From the NCBI GenBank assembly GCA_016234205.1, contig JACRGN010000152.1:1-10346 (forward strand): a DNA stretch of 10,346 nt, read 5' to 3'. The position numbers were made by a program, and so were the translations under genes. The DNA comes from Nitrospinota bacterium. Lineage in GTDB: Bacteria > Nitrospinota > Nitrospinia > UBA9942. Every line of letters starts with the position of its first letter. The first letter of the stretch is position 1. The notes beneath the pieces were generated by a model, which searched no databases, was not told where the DNA came from, and was given only the letters and a program-made list of their open reading frames with translations. Of the stretch, positions 1 through 7,172 are shown in pieces.

Positions 1-1
1 A

Positions 2-637
2 GGAGCGATTCCTGTTCTATCTTATCCTGCATGGCATCCTGCTGGTAATGAGATTGCCTTTATATCAAAAGGGGATGAGGGAATTGGAATATGGGTTTAC
101 AATGTCATTCAACAAAAGAGCAAAAAGGTAGCTACTATATGGAATAGCGAAAGAGAACAAGAGGCAAGAATACGTGCAGGGGAGGCTTTAGCCTCCCAAA
201 GAGGCAAAAGGTATTATCCCTTTAATGAGCTATTCCTCTACCGAATAGATTATAACAATAAAGGAGATAAAATTACCTTTGAGTCAAATCTTTCTGGAAA
301 TGTAGAAATATGGGTAATGAACAGTGATGGAAGGGATATGAGTAAGGTTACAACAGGGAGTAGTCCGCACTGGAATCCCGTATGGAGTCCGGATGGAAAT
401 AGAATAGCTTATGCAACAGAGAAACTTGCTTCAAACTTAGGACCTCCTTTTTGGCCAGATAATAATTATAATATCTGGCTGGCTGATATGAGTACAGGAA
501 AAGAAGAGGCACTTACAGCAGAGGAGCAAACCGATTGGAATCCTGCATGGAGCCCGGATGGAAAAAGAATCGCATATGTAACTAACAGGTCAGGTGATTT
601 TAAACATTTCAGTATATGGCTGCTGTATTTGAAATAG
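2..637 (+). CDS. PD40/TolB-like beta-propeller protein, C-terminal part only
   Basis: The reading frame is open from the left edge (first complete codon at base 2) to TAG at 635-637, so about 211 C-terminal residues are present and the N-terminus lies outside the window. It shows the end of a PD40 (WD40-like, PF07676) propeller: an incomplete repeat (YPAWHPAGNEIAF), then a repeat with GDKITFESNLSGNVEIW, one with WSPDGNRIAYA, and the last with WSPDGKRIAYVTNRSG. The end (FKHFSIWLLYLK) is almost the same as in the next two genes, so this is the first visible member of a tandem paralogue array. A hairpin-forming segment at 180-197 lies in the linker before the third repeat from the end. It is probably exported like its paralogues, but no signal peptide can be seen here. 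The ligand or partner is unknown, and a true TolB role is unlikely because no TolB N-terminal domain is known to be present. Confidence 0.9.
   Translation, partial: GAIPVLSYPAWHPAGNEIAFISKGDEGIGIWVYNVIQQKSKKVATIWNSEREQEARIRAGEALASQRGKRYYPFNELFLYRIDYNNKGDKITFESNLSGNVEIWVMNSDGRDMSKVTTGSSPHWNPVWSPDGNRIAYATEKLASNLGPPFWPDNNYNIWLADMSTGKEEALTAEEQTDWNPAWSPDGKRIAYVTNRSGDFKHFSIWLLYLK
180..197. repeat. In-frame hairpin in a propeller linker (gene 1)
   Basis: GGGAGGC (180-186), loop TTTA, GCCTCCC (191-197) form a perfect 7-bp stem inside the coding sequence. It encodes GEALAS in the linker between the last complete PD40 repeat pair. The two downstream paralogues carry different hairpins in the same linker (2351-2368 and 4774-4796). 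Confidence 0.8.
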
Positions 638-678
638 GGGAGGATTTACCATGAATAGAAAAATCAGAAGACAGAATA
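636..678 (+). promoter_or_regulatory. Ribosome binding site and conserved start cassette, gene 2
   Basis: GGGGAGG (637-643) lies 7 nt before the ATG at 651 and starts at the stop codon of gene 1. The RBS, spacer and first codons, encoding MN(R/G)KIRRQ, are nearly identical to those of genes 3 (3036-3075) and 4 (5291-5327). A shorter version (GGATTTACCATGAACAGAAA) precedes gene 6. The strong RBS settles the start at 651 rather than the internal ATG at 690. Confidence 0.85.
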
Positions 679-2981
679 TAGAAGACAGTATGCAGTATGC
701 AGTATGCAGTAAGCAGAAAAACCATCTATTGGATACTGCCTACTTCCTACTTCCTACTTCCTACTTCCTACTGCTTACTGCCTACTGCTTACTGCCTACT
801 GTAGTCTTTGCGGACTCAAAGGGGAGACCCGACCACATGTCAAAGGAGATAATAAAGACCAAAGAAGTAGTCCCTGTTCCTCCCGATATTCAGGTGCCTT
901 ATTCTGTCAAGAGGATTAGTGATGGCAGTTCCATTGATTACCATCCTGAGTTTAGCCATGATGGGAAACAGATTGTATTTATTAGAAAAATAGATAATGA
1001 TGAAAGTATGAAAAAGGGGGAATTCTGGCACAAGACTCCTTATTCCCTGAATCTATGGCTCATGGATTCAGATGGGAATAACAGAAGACAGTTAACATCA
1101 GGGGATGTGATGGACTTTGCTCCAAGGTTTACACCTGATGGAAAAAGGGTCATTTTTGTCTCCAATCGCAGGGATGGCAGATGGGATATATGGTCAATAG
1201 ATATTGATGGTTCAAACCTTAACAGAATTACAGAGACAGAAGGGAATACAGGGCTATGGGAAAGGTCACACTATCCTTTTCCTATGCCAGATGGTAAAGG
1301 GCTGGTTTTCATAATCTATAAAAAATCCCATGGAAGTGTATGGCTTATGGATATGGAAAGCAGAAATATAAGGAGAATAACTTCAGGGGGATTTGGAGAT
1401 GATTTTCCGATGGTGTCCCCTGATGGTAAAGAGATTGTCTTCAAAAGCACGAGACAGGGAAATGGGGATGTATGGTCAATAGATAGAACAGGAAAAAATT
1501 ACAGAAGATTGACCTATGAGGATTACCCGGAATTTTACCCTGCATGGAGTCCGGATGGTACTAAAATATCCTATATTACCAACAAAGGGGGTATCTTTGA
1601 TATATGGATAATGAATAGGGATGGTAAACACAAAAAGAAGCTGACAAAATTCCTCTCGCAGGGGGCATGGGGAAAAAGGTTTGATTATAACGATCTTGTA
1701 GAGACCGGATATTATCATGTCTCATGGCATCCGGATGGAACAAAGCTCGCCCTGACCACATGGGATCCTGATAAAAAAGAAAGTTATTTGACAACACTTG
1801 ACTTTGGAAAGGATATTGGCAGGGTAATGGATAGCCTGCCTGATGAAAAGGAGACCCTTCCTGATTACACCCTTATTGGAGAGAAAGATATTACCGGCGG
1901 TGGAAGCTGGGATGATTTTGGACCATCTTTCAGCCCCGATGGAAAAACAATAGCCTTTGCTTCCAATAGAAAGGGGAACTGGGATATCTGGAGTATCAGT
2001 GCAGAGGGTGAAGGATTGAAACAGATGACGGAGGACACTGGCAGTGAGCTTGCCCCCGTATTCAGTCCTGATGGAAAGGAGATAGCATTTTTGAGAAGCC
2101 AGAAGCCTGCCCCTGCAAGCAGTAAGCAGGGGACAGAAGCCAGAAGCCAGAAGGATGAAACAAATTTTAAAAATCTTCAATCTTCAATCTTCAATCTTCA
2201 ATATGACATCTGGATAATGAATAGTGATGGGAGTGGTGCAAGGCAGATTACTGAGGGTATTAAGGCTATATCTTATCCTGCATGGAATCCAGATAGTAAA
2301 GAGATTGCCTTTGTAGCAAAAGGAGATAAAGGTCCTGAGATACAATTAATCCCCCTTAATAAAGGGGGGCAGGAGGTTGTTACTGTGAGCCGTGTTATTT
2401 CTATATGGGACACAGAGAAGCCTAATCCTTCTATGTTTCCTTTTGCAAAGGATACAAAGGATGAGGAGTTTACTCTTGAGGAAATGGCAAAGATGAAAAA
2501 ACTATTCCCGAATGCAAAAGTCGGGATGGGTGGATTGACCCCCTTTACAAAGGGTGAAACCATAGATGTTCCTTATCCATTGAAAGAGTTTCTCTACCGT
2601 GTAGATTATAATGCCGCAGGTGACAAAATCATATTTGAGTCCAATAAAAGCGGGAATATAGATATATGGTCGGTAAAAAAAGATGGGACAGAGATGACTC
2701 GTATTACAAAGGAAAGTGGACCGCATCTAAATCCTGTCTTTAGCCCTGATAATAAAAGAATCGCCTATGCCCGCAGAAAATTGGAGTTAAGCTCATATAA
2801 TGAAGTAAATTATAACATCTGGGTTGCCGATGCGCATACCGGTGAAGAAATGCCTATTAACGGTGAGGAGCAGACAGACTGGAATCCTGCATGGAGTCCG
2901 GATGGAAAAAAAATCGCCTATGTTACTAATCGCTCAGGAGAGTTTAAGCATTATAATATATGGATGCTGTATTTGCAGTAA
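651..2981 (+). CDS. Exported double PD40/TolB-like beta-propeller protein
   Basis: A 776-residue protein. Residues 1-54 form a long signal peptide: a basic n-region (NRKIRRQ), a repeat-derived hydrophobic core about 28-50 rich in Leu and Tyr, and a likely cleavage VVFA|DS. About twelve PD40 repeats follow, with [FW]SPDGK-type turns near residues 101, 160, 255, 299, 359, 427, 471, 545, 654, 697 and 748 and a degenerate one near 215. Since TolB propellers have six blades, two propellers (about 88-400 and 410-776) are the simplest reading. The end (NRSGEFKHYNIWMLYLQ) is conserved in the neighbouring paralogues. Two regions are lengthened by repeat DNA: residues about 484-517 inside repeat 8, and the linker about 564-645 between repeats 9 and 10, which also holds a unique segment rich in Glu and Lys. 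Secretion to the periplasm or surface is likely. No catalytic motif is visible, so a binding or scaffold role is inferred. It starts 13 nt after gene 1. Confidence 0.92.
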   Translation: MNRKIRRQNIEDSMQYAVCSKQKNHLLDTAYFLLPTSYFLLLTAYCLLPTVVFADSKGRPDHMSKEIIKTKEVVPVPPDIQVPYSVKRISDGSSIDYHPEFSHDGKQIVFIRKIDNDESMKKGEFWHKTPYSLNLWLMDSDGNNRRQLTSGDVMDFAPRFTPDGKRVIFVSNRRDGRWDIWSIDIDGSNLNRITETEGNTGLWERSHYPFPMPDGKGLVFIIYKKSHGSVWLMDMESRNIRRITSGGFGDDFPMVSPDGKEIVFKSTRQGNGDVWSIDRTGKNYRRLTYEDYPEFYPAWSPDGTKISYITNKGGIFDIWIMNRDGKHKKKLTKFLSQGAWGKRFDYNDLVETGYYHVSWHPDGTKLALTTWDPDKKESYLTTLDFGKDIGRVMDSLPDEKETLPDYTLIGEKDITGGGSWDDFGPSFSPDGKTIAFASNRKGNWDIWSISAEGEGLKQMTEDTGSELAPVFSPDGKEIAFLRSQKPAPASSKQGTEARSQKDETNFKNLQSSIFNLQYDIWIMNSDGSGARQITEGIKAISYPAWNPDSKEIAFVAKGDKGPEIQLIPLNKGGQEVVTVSRVISIWDTEKPNPSMFPFAKDTKDEEFTLEEMAKMKKLFPNAKVGMGGLTPFTKGETIDVPYPLKEFLYRVDYNAAGDKIIFESNKSGNIDIWSVKKDGTEMTRITKESGPHLNPVFSPDNKRIAYARRKLELSSYNEVNYNIWVADAHTGEEMPINGEEQTDWNPAWSPDGKKIAYVTNRSGEFKHYNIWMLYLQ
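686..801. repeat. Inverted tandem-repeat pair encoding the gene 2 signal peptide
   Basis: Arm 686-716 is made of CAGTATG/CAGTAAG-type 7-bp units. Arm 771-801 is made of CTGCTTA/CTGCCTA units. The reverse complement of the second arm matches the first at 28 of 31 positions. Between them lies a run of CTTCCTA 7-bp units (about 741-770). The whole segment is translated and supplies the hydrophobic core of the signal peptide. A 21-bp period (three 7-bp units) gives a 7-residue peptide period and cycles the unit through all three frames without a stop. Confidence 0.9.
2105..2135. repeat. 31-nt palindromic element, copy A (in gene 2)
   Basis: This segment matches 9516-9546 in gene 8 at 29 of 31 positions. 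The core CCCCTGC ... GCAGGGG is an inverted repeat. Both copies are read in the same frame (PAPASSKQGT here, LAPAGSKQGT in gene 8) although the host proteins are unrelated. Here it interrupts a tandem run of CAGAAGC units, so it looks like a nested insertion. The paralogue gene 3 has the CAGAAG-type run without it. Confidence 0.88.
2173..2200. repeat. ATCTTCA x4 tandem repeat (gene 2)
   Basis: Four perfect copies of a 7-bp unit, translated as part of NLQSSIFNLQ just before YDIW of PD40 repeat 8. Gene 3 has the same four copies at 4517-4544, so this insertion predates the gene 2/gene 3 duplication or was homogenised between them. Confidence 0.9.
2351..2368. repeat. In-frame hairpin CCCCCTT-AATA-AAGGGGG (gene 2 linker)
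   Basis: A perfect 7-bp G/C-rich stem with a 4-nt loop, encoding PLNKGG in the linker between PD40 repeats 9 and 10. A second short dyad, CCCTTT-AC-AAAGGG at 2541-2554 (encoding PFTKG), lies further along the same linker. Both resemble the CCCCCTTT...AAAGGGGG dyad in gene 4 (5681-5728). Confidence 0.78.
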
Positions 2982-3035
2982 GTGACAGTGTGAGTGTCAG
3001 TGTCAGTAAAAAATATCGCTAACTGACAATGTAAA

Positions 3036-3075
3036 GGGAGGATTTACCATGAACGGAAAAATCAGAAGACAGAAT
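3036..3075 (+). promoter_or_regulatory. Ribosome binding site and conserved start cassette, gene 3
   Basis: GGGAGG (3036-3041) lies 7 nt before the ATG at 3049. From the RBS to about codon 8 it matches the gene 2 cassette with two substitutions, so the translation-initiation region was duplicated with the gene. Confidence 0.85.
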
Positions 3076-5289
3076 AGAAAAGATAGTAAGCAGACAACTA
3101 CTCATTGCTCATTGCTCATTGCTCATTGCTTATTGTCACTTGCACTGACACTGACACTGACACTGTCACTTGAAGATGCACTTGCACAGGAGCTTCCATA
3201 TACTGTCACTGATATCACTAATGGAGATACTGTAGATTTTCACCCTGAGTTCAGTCCGGATGGGAAGTATATTGTTTTTTCCTCCATGGCAGTGGACGGC
3301 AGCTATTTCACTGATATGCACTTATGGATTATGGATGCTGATGGAAAGAACAGGCGGCGGATAACATCAAAGAGTGCGATGTATCTTCAGCCGACCTTCA
3401 CTCCCGATGGGGAAAGGGTTGTTTTTATTTCCAATATAGAGGGCGGCTCATGGGATATCTGGTCAATTAAAATTAACGGTTCAGGACTTACTCGCCTGAC
3501 GAGAGACAATCAGAAAGAATACTTCCCTATTGTAACATCCGATAGTAAAAGTCTTGTTTTTATAAGAAGATATGGTGGAACAGACAGCGTGTGGACCATG
3601 GATATTGACGGAAACAACATGAGAAGATTGAGTTCCGGAGGGAATGGAGACTCCTTTCCGTCGATTTGCCATGATGGAAAGGAGATTATTTTTTCTACCA
3701 CTCGGCTTGGTAACAGCAATCTCTGGACGATAGACAGAGAAGGGAAAGAGTATAAGAGACTTACCTTTGAAGATACAATAGAGTTTTCACCCTCATGCAG
3801 CCCAGATGGAGCTAAGATTGCTTATGTTGCTATAGAGGGAGGGGCAAAGACTTACAGTAAGGCACGGAAGGGGTTTGAGTTCAAAGAGATATCCTACAGG
3901 GAAAGGTCATTTGATATATGGCTAATCAACAGAGATGGAAGTGGCAGAAGGCAGATTGCCAGAAATATATTTGAGGTAGGTCCAGGTATGAAGCTATTCA
4001 AGTCTGTAGATATTATAGAAGGAATCAACTACTACCACATCTCATGGCATCCCAATGGTAAGAAGATTGCGTTGACAAGGTGGAATAAGGACAGACCTGG
4101 GAGTCGTATCAGTACTCTTGAATTTGATATGGATATTATTGAGAGACTGCCGGTTACAGAAACACCCATTCCAGAGTATTCACTGATAAGGGAAAGAGAC
4201 CTCACCGGTGGAAGCTGGGATGACCTTGCCCCGAGCTTTGCCCCTGATGGCAAAAGCATAGCCTTTGCCTCCAACAGGAGCGGCAACTGGGATATCTGGA
4301 GACTTAGGATTGCGGATTGCGGATTGCGGATTGCGGATTGCAAATCAGAGTTTGATGATGCAAAGCTGGAACAGCTTACAAAAGGGGATGATTATGAGTT
4401 AGCACCTGCATACAGCCCGGATGGAAAAGAGATAGCATTTTTAAGAAGACAGAAGCAAGAAGACAGAAGACAGAAGACAGAAGCAAGAGATAAGAAAGAG
4501 GAAACAGATTTTGAAAATCTTCAATCTTCAATCTTCAATCTTCAATATGACATCTGGCTCATGAATAGTGATGGGAGCAACGCAAGGCAAATTACAAAAG
4601 GTGTACCTGTTCTTTCCTATCCTGCATGGAATCCTGATGGGAAAGAGATTGTTTTTATATCGGAAGGGAATGGATATGCTCCAGAGATATGGGGATACAG
4701 CATCGCTGAAAGCAGCCTTAAAAAGATTACGGTCATAAAGGATGCTTCTGTCCTCGCCTCCAGATTAAACTTGTCCCCGCAAGCTTTAAGCGGGGATAAT
4801 AAAACGAAGATTGGCCTCATCGCCGACCAGCGATATCCGGATGCCTCCAATCCTCTATCAATCGGTGCAGGCGGTATTTATCCTTATAATGAATTCCTTT
4901 ATCGTATAAATTATAGCCCTCGCGGTGACAGAATCATCTTTGAATTGGATAGAAATGGCAGTGTAGGTATCTGGAATGTCAATAGTGATGGCAATAGTCT
5001 CGCCCGTGTTCTGACAGATGATTTACTCCGCTGGACTCCGACATTCAGTCCTGACGGCAGAAAGATAGCCTATTCTAAAAAGGCTGATAAACAGTTTGCC
5101 CCGATATACTGGACAGATTACAATATCTGGATAACCGATGCTGAGAGCGGTGAAGAGATGAGGATTAACGGTGAAGAACAGATAGACTGGTTTCCCTCAT
5201 GGAGTCCAGATGGAAGAAAAATCGCCTATGTTACTAATCGCTCAGGAGATTTTAAGCATTTTAATATATGGCTGCTGTATTTGAAATAG
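3049..5289 (+). CDS. Exported double PD40/TolB-like beta-propeller protein, paralogue of gene 2
   Basis: A 746-residue tandem paralogue of gene 2 with the same repeat order. The signal peptide is residues 1-46 (NGKIRRQ n-region, repeat-encoded core ending LTLTLTLS, cleavage ALA|QE). About twelve PD40 repeats follow, for example FSPDGKYIVF near 68, FAPDGKSIAF near 397 and WSPDGRKIAYVTNRSG near the end; two six-bladed propellers are inferred. Compared with gene 2, repeat 5 is longer by about 20 residues (GAKTYSKARKGFEF...), repeat 7 carries an extra LRIADC-type peptide from GGATTGC units (about 420-431), and the repeat 8 loop (about 465-499) is built of AGAAGAC/AGAAGCA and ATCTTCA units. A different hairpin (4774-4796) lies in the repeat 9-10 linker. 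Secreted and probably binding rather than catalytic. Gene 4 starts 13 nt downstream. Confidence 0.92.
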   Translation: MNGKIRRQNRKDSKQTTTHCSLLIAHCLLSLALTLTLTLSLEDALAQELPYTVTDITNGDTVDFHPEFSPDGKYIVFSSMAVDGSYFTDMHLWIMDADGKNRRRITSKSAMYLQPTFTPDGERVVFISNIEGGSWDIWSIKINGSGLTRLTRDNQKEYFPIVTSDSKSLVFIRRYGGTDSVWTMDIDGNNMRRLSSGGNGDSFPSICHDGKEIIFSTTRLGNSNLWTIDREGKEYKRLTFEDTIEFSPSCSPDGAKIAYVAIEGGAKTYSKARKGFEFKEISYRERSFDIWLINRDGSGRRQIARNIFEVGPGMKLFKSVDIIEGINYYHISWHPNGKKIALTRWNKDRPGSRISTLEFDMDIIERLPVTETPIPEYSLIRERDLTGGSWDDLAPSFAPDGKSIAFASNRSGNWDIWRLRIADCGLRIADCKSEFDDAKLEQLTKGDDYELAPAYSPDGKEIAFLRRQKQEDRRQKTEARDKKEETDFENLQSSIFNLQYDIWLMNSDGSNARQITKGVPVLSYPAWNPDGKEIVFISEGNGYAPEIWGYSIAESSLKKITVIKDASVLASRLNLSPQALSGDNKTKIGLIADQRYPDASNPLSIGAGGIYPYNEFLYRINYSPRGDRIIFELDRNGSVGIWNVNSDGNSLARVLTDDLLRWTPTFSPDGRKIAYSKKADKQFAPIYWTDYNIWITDAESGEEMRINGEEQIDWFPSWSPDGRKIAYVTNRSGDFKHFNIWLLYLK
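3101..3135. repeat. CTCATTG x4 (+1 degenerate) tandem repeat in the gene 3 signal peptide
   Basis: Four perfect 7-bp copies and a fifth with one change (CTTATTG), encoding HCSLLIAHCLL, the first half of the hydrophobic core. It is followed directly by the hexamer run of the bracketing inverted repeat. Confidence 0.9.
4307..4341. repeat. GGATTGC x5 tandem repeat in gene 3
   Basis: Five perfect 7-bp copies, translated as a LRIADCG peptide with a 7-residue period, inserted after DIW of PD40 repeat 7. Gene 2 has no such insert here (DIWSISAEGEGLKQMT), so this is an occupied/empty-site pair. Confidence 0.92.
4443..4489. repeat. AGAAGAC/AGAAGCA repeat run in gene 3 repeat 8
   Basis: An irregular run of AGAAGAC, AGACAGA and AGAAGCA units encoding a highly charged loop (RQKQEDRRQKTEARDKK). 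The equivalent gene 2 loop has CAGAAGC units interrupted by the 31-nt palindromic element. The same AGAAGAC unit occurs four times in the n-region of gene 4. Confidence 0.8.
4517..4544. repeat. ATCTTCA x4 tandem repeat (gene 3)
   Basis: Four perfect copies, in the same frame and position as 2173-2200 of gene 2, joining the charged loop to YDIW of PD40 repeat 8. Confidence 0.9.
4770..4796. repeat. 27-nt palindromic element, copy A (in gene 3)
   Basis: The stem TCCCCGC (4774-4780) / GCGGGGA (4790-4796) surrounds an AAGCTT core. The 27-nt segment matches 9549-9575 in gene 8 at 25 of 27 positions. It is read as LSPQALSGD here and LSSQAISGE in gene 8, the same frame. In gene 3 it sits in the linker between PD40 repeats 9 and 10. 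Confidence 0.88.
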
Positions 5290-5290
5290 T

Positions 5291-6260
<970 letters not shown>

Positions 6261-6271
<11 letters not shown>

Positions 6272-7163
6272 CAAAAGTGTCAGTGACAGTGTCAGGAAAA
6301 AAATACTTACAGTTGTATTGACACTTACACTTACACTACCAATTGTTGTTAATGCGGAAGAGGGAAAGGATGCAGAAGCACCTATAGAAATGGTCTTCGT
6401 TAAAGGGGGTTGTTTCCAGATGGGTAACCCCTTTGGAGATGGGGAGAATGATGAAGTGCCAGTCCATGAGGTTTGCGTGAATGATTTTTATATCGGCAAG
6501 TATGAAGTGACAGTAGAAGAGTTTGGAAAGTTTGTGAAAGAGACAGGTTACAGCACTGATGCAGAAAAAATGGGCGGTTGTTTTGGAAAGGTTGGTTACA
6601 AGTGGAGAAAAAGAAAGGATTTTAACTGGAGTAAGGTGGATTTCCCTCAGACAGATAGACACCCCGCAGTTTGTATAAGCTATAATGATGCAAATGAATT
6701 TATGAATTGGCTGAATAAAAAATTTGTGGTGAGCGAAACGAATTCATCGGGTGGTAAATACCGTCTGCCTACAGAGGCTGAATGGGAATATGCAGCGAGG
6801 AGCGGCGGTAAGGCGGAAAAATGGGCAGGGACAAATAACGAGTCGGAGGTTTCGGATTATGTATGGTATGATAAAAATTCCGGAGGTAAAACGCATCCTG
6901 TGGGTCAGAAAAAACCCAACGGCTTGGGTTTATACGATATGAGCGGCAATGTATGGGAGTGGGTAGAGGATTGGTATGAAGTTGATTATTATGATAAAAC
7001 TCCTAAAACCAATCCGTTAAATGCGAAGCCCAGCCATGCAAAGTCAATGCGCAGTGGTCCATGGAGCGTTCCTTTGCATGCAGTAAGGGTCTTTTATCGC
7101 GGCAGCGATATACCATATAGTATATGCGACGGACTCGGTTTTCGGGTTGCAAAGACCCCTTAA
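6261..7163 (+). CDS. Exported FGE-sulfatase-like protein
   Basis: About 300 residues from ATG 6261, overlapping gene 4 by 11 nt. Residues 1-32 form a signal peptide (VRKKILTVVLTLTLTLPIVV, cleavage NA|EE). The FGE-like domain (PF03781) spans about 42-299: MVFVKGGCFQMGN, VHEVCVNDFYIGKYEVTV, GCFGKVGYKW, HPAVCISYNDANEFMNWL, KYRLPTEAEWEYAARSGG, THPVGQKKPNGLGLYDMSGN, VWEWVEDWY, RSGPWSV and GLGFRVAK. Both catalytic FGE cysteines after the SGPW motif are absent. It is closest to gene 8 through most of its length, but the final 28 residues after Trp differ strongly. The start is uncertain: no RBS is visible, ATG 6240 is also in frame, and the ATGA at 6268 (a 4-nt overlap with the gene 4 stop) is in another frame that joins this one only by a -1 shift at A7 (6297-6303). 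Four other Cys pairs suggest disulfides. Confidence 0.88.
6276..6337. repeat. Inverted hexamer repeats in the gene 5 signal peptide
   Basis: Arm 6276-6295 (AGTGTC/AGTGAC units) and arm 6318-6337 (GACACT/TACACT units) pair at 16 of 20 positions, with a 22-nt loop. The first arm gives the SVSDSV n-region and the second the Leu-Thr core. Confidence 0.8.
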
Positions 7164-7172
7164 GGATTTACC

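Larger units (their letters stand above)
2981..3170. repeat. 27-nt inverted repeat bracketing the start of gene 3
   Basis: Arm 2981-3007 begins at the last base of the gene 2 stop codon. Arm 3144-3170 lies in the signal-peptide codons of gene 3. The reverse complement of the second arm matches the first at 26 of 27 positions. Both arms are runs of a 6-bp unit (CAGTGT / CTGACA). The RBS (3036-3041) and ATG (3049) sit in the 136-nt interval between the arms. A smaller dyad, 2998-3007 with 3022-3031 (9 of 10), offers a competing local hairpin just upstream of the RBS. Confidence 0.9.

Noticed and set aside
2..637. Assignment of the propellers as TolB of the Tol-Pal system
   Set aside because: There is no TolB N-terminal domain in the full-length paralogues, no tolQRA or pal neighbours, and the proteins have about twelve repeats rather than one propeller.
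1722..2180. Minus-strand ORF of 152 codons and other minus-strand ORFs inside genes 2, 3, 5 and 8
   Set aside because: They are antisense to clear PD40 or FGE coding sequence, have no domain motifs, and mirror the main frame's codon use.
4307..4341. CRISPR-like array at the GGATTGC repeats and similar runs
   Set aside because: The units are 6-7 bp, contiguous and without spacers, and no cas gene is present.
6751..6942. 63-codon plus-strand ORF inside gene 5
   Set aside because: It is an out-of-frame reading of the conserved KYRLPTEAEWEYAARSGG region of gene 5.
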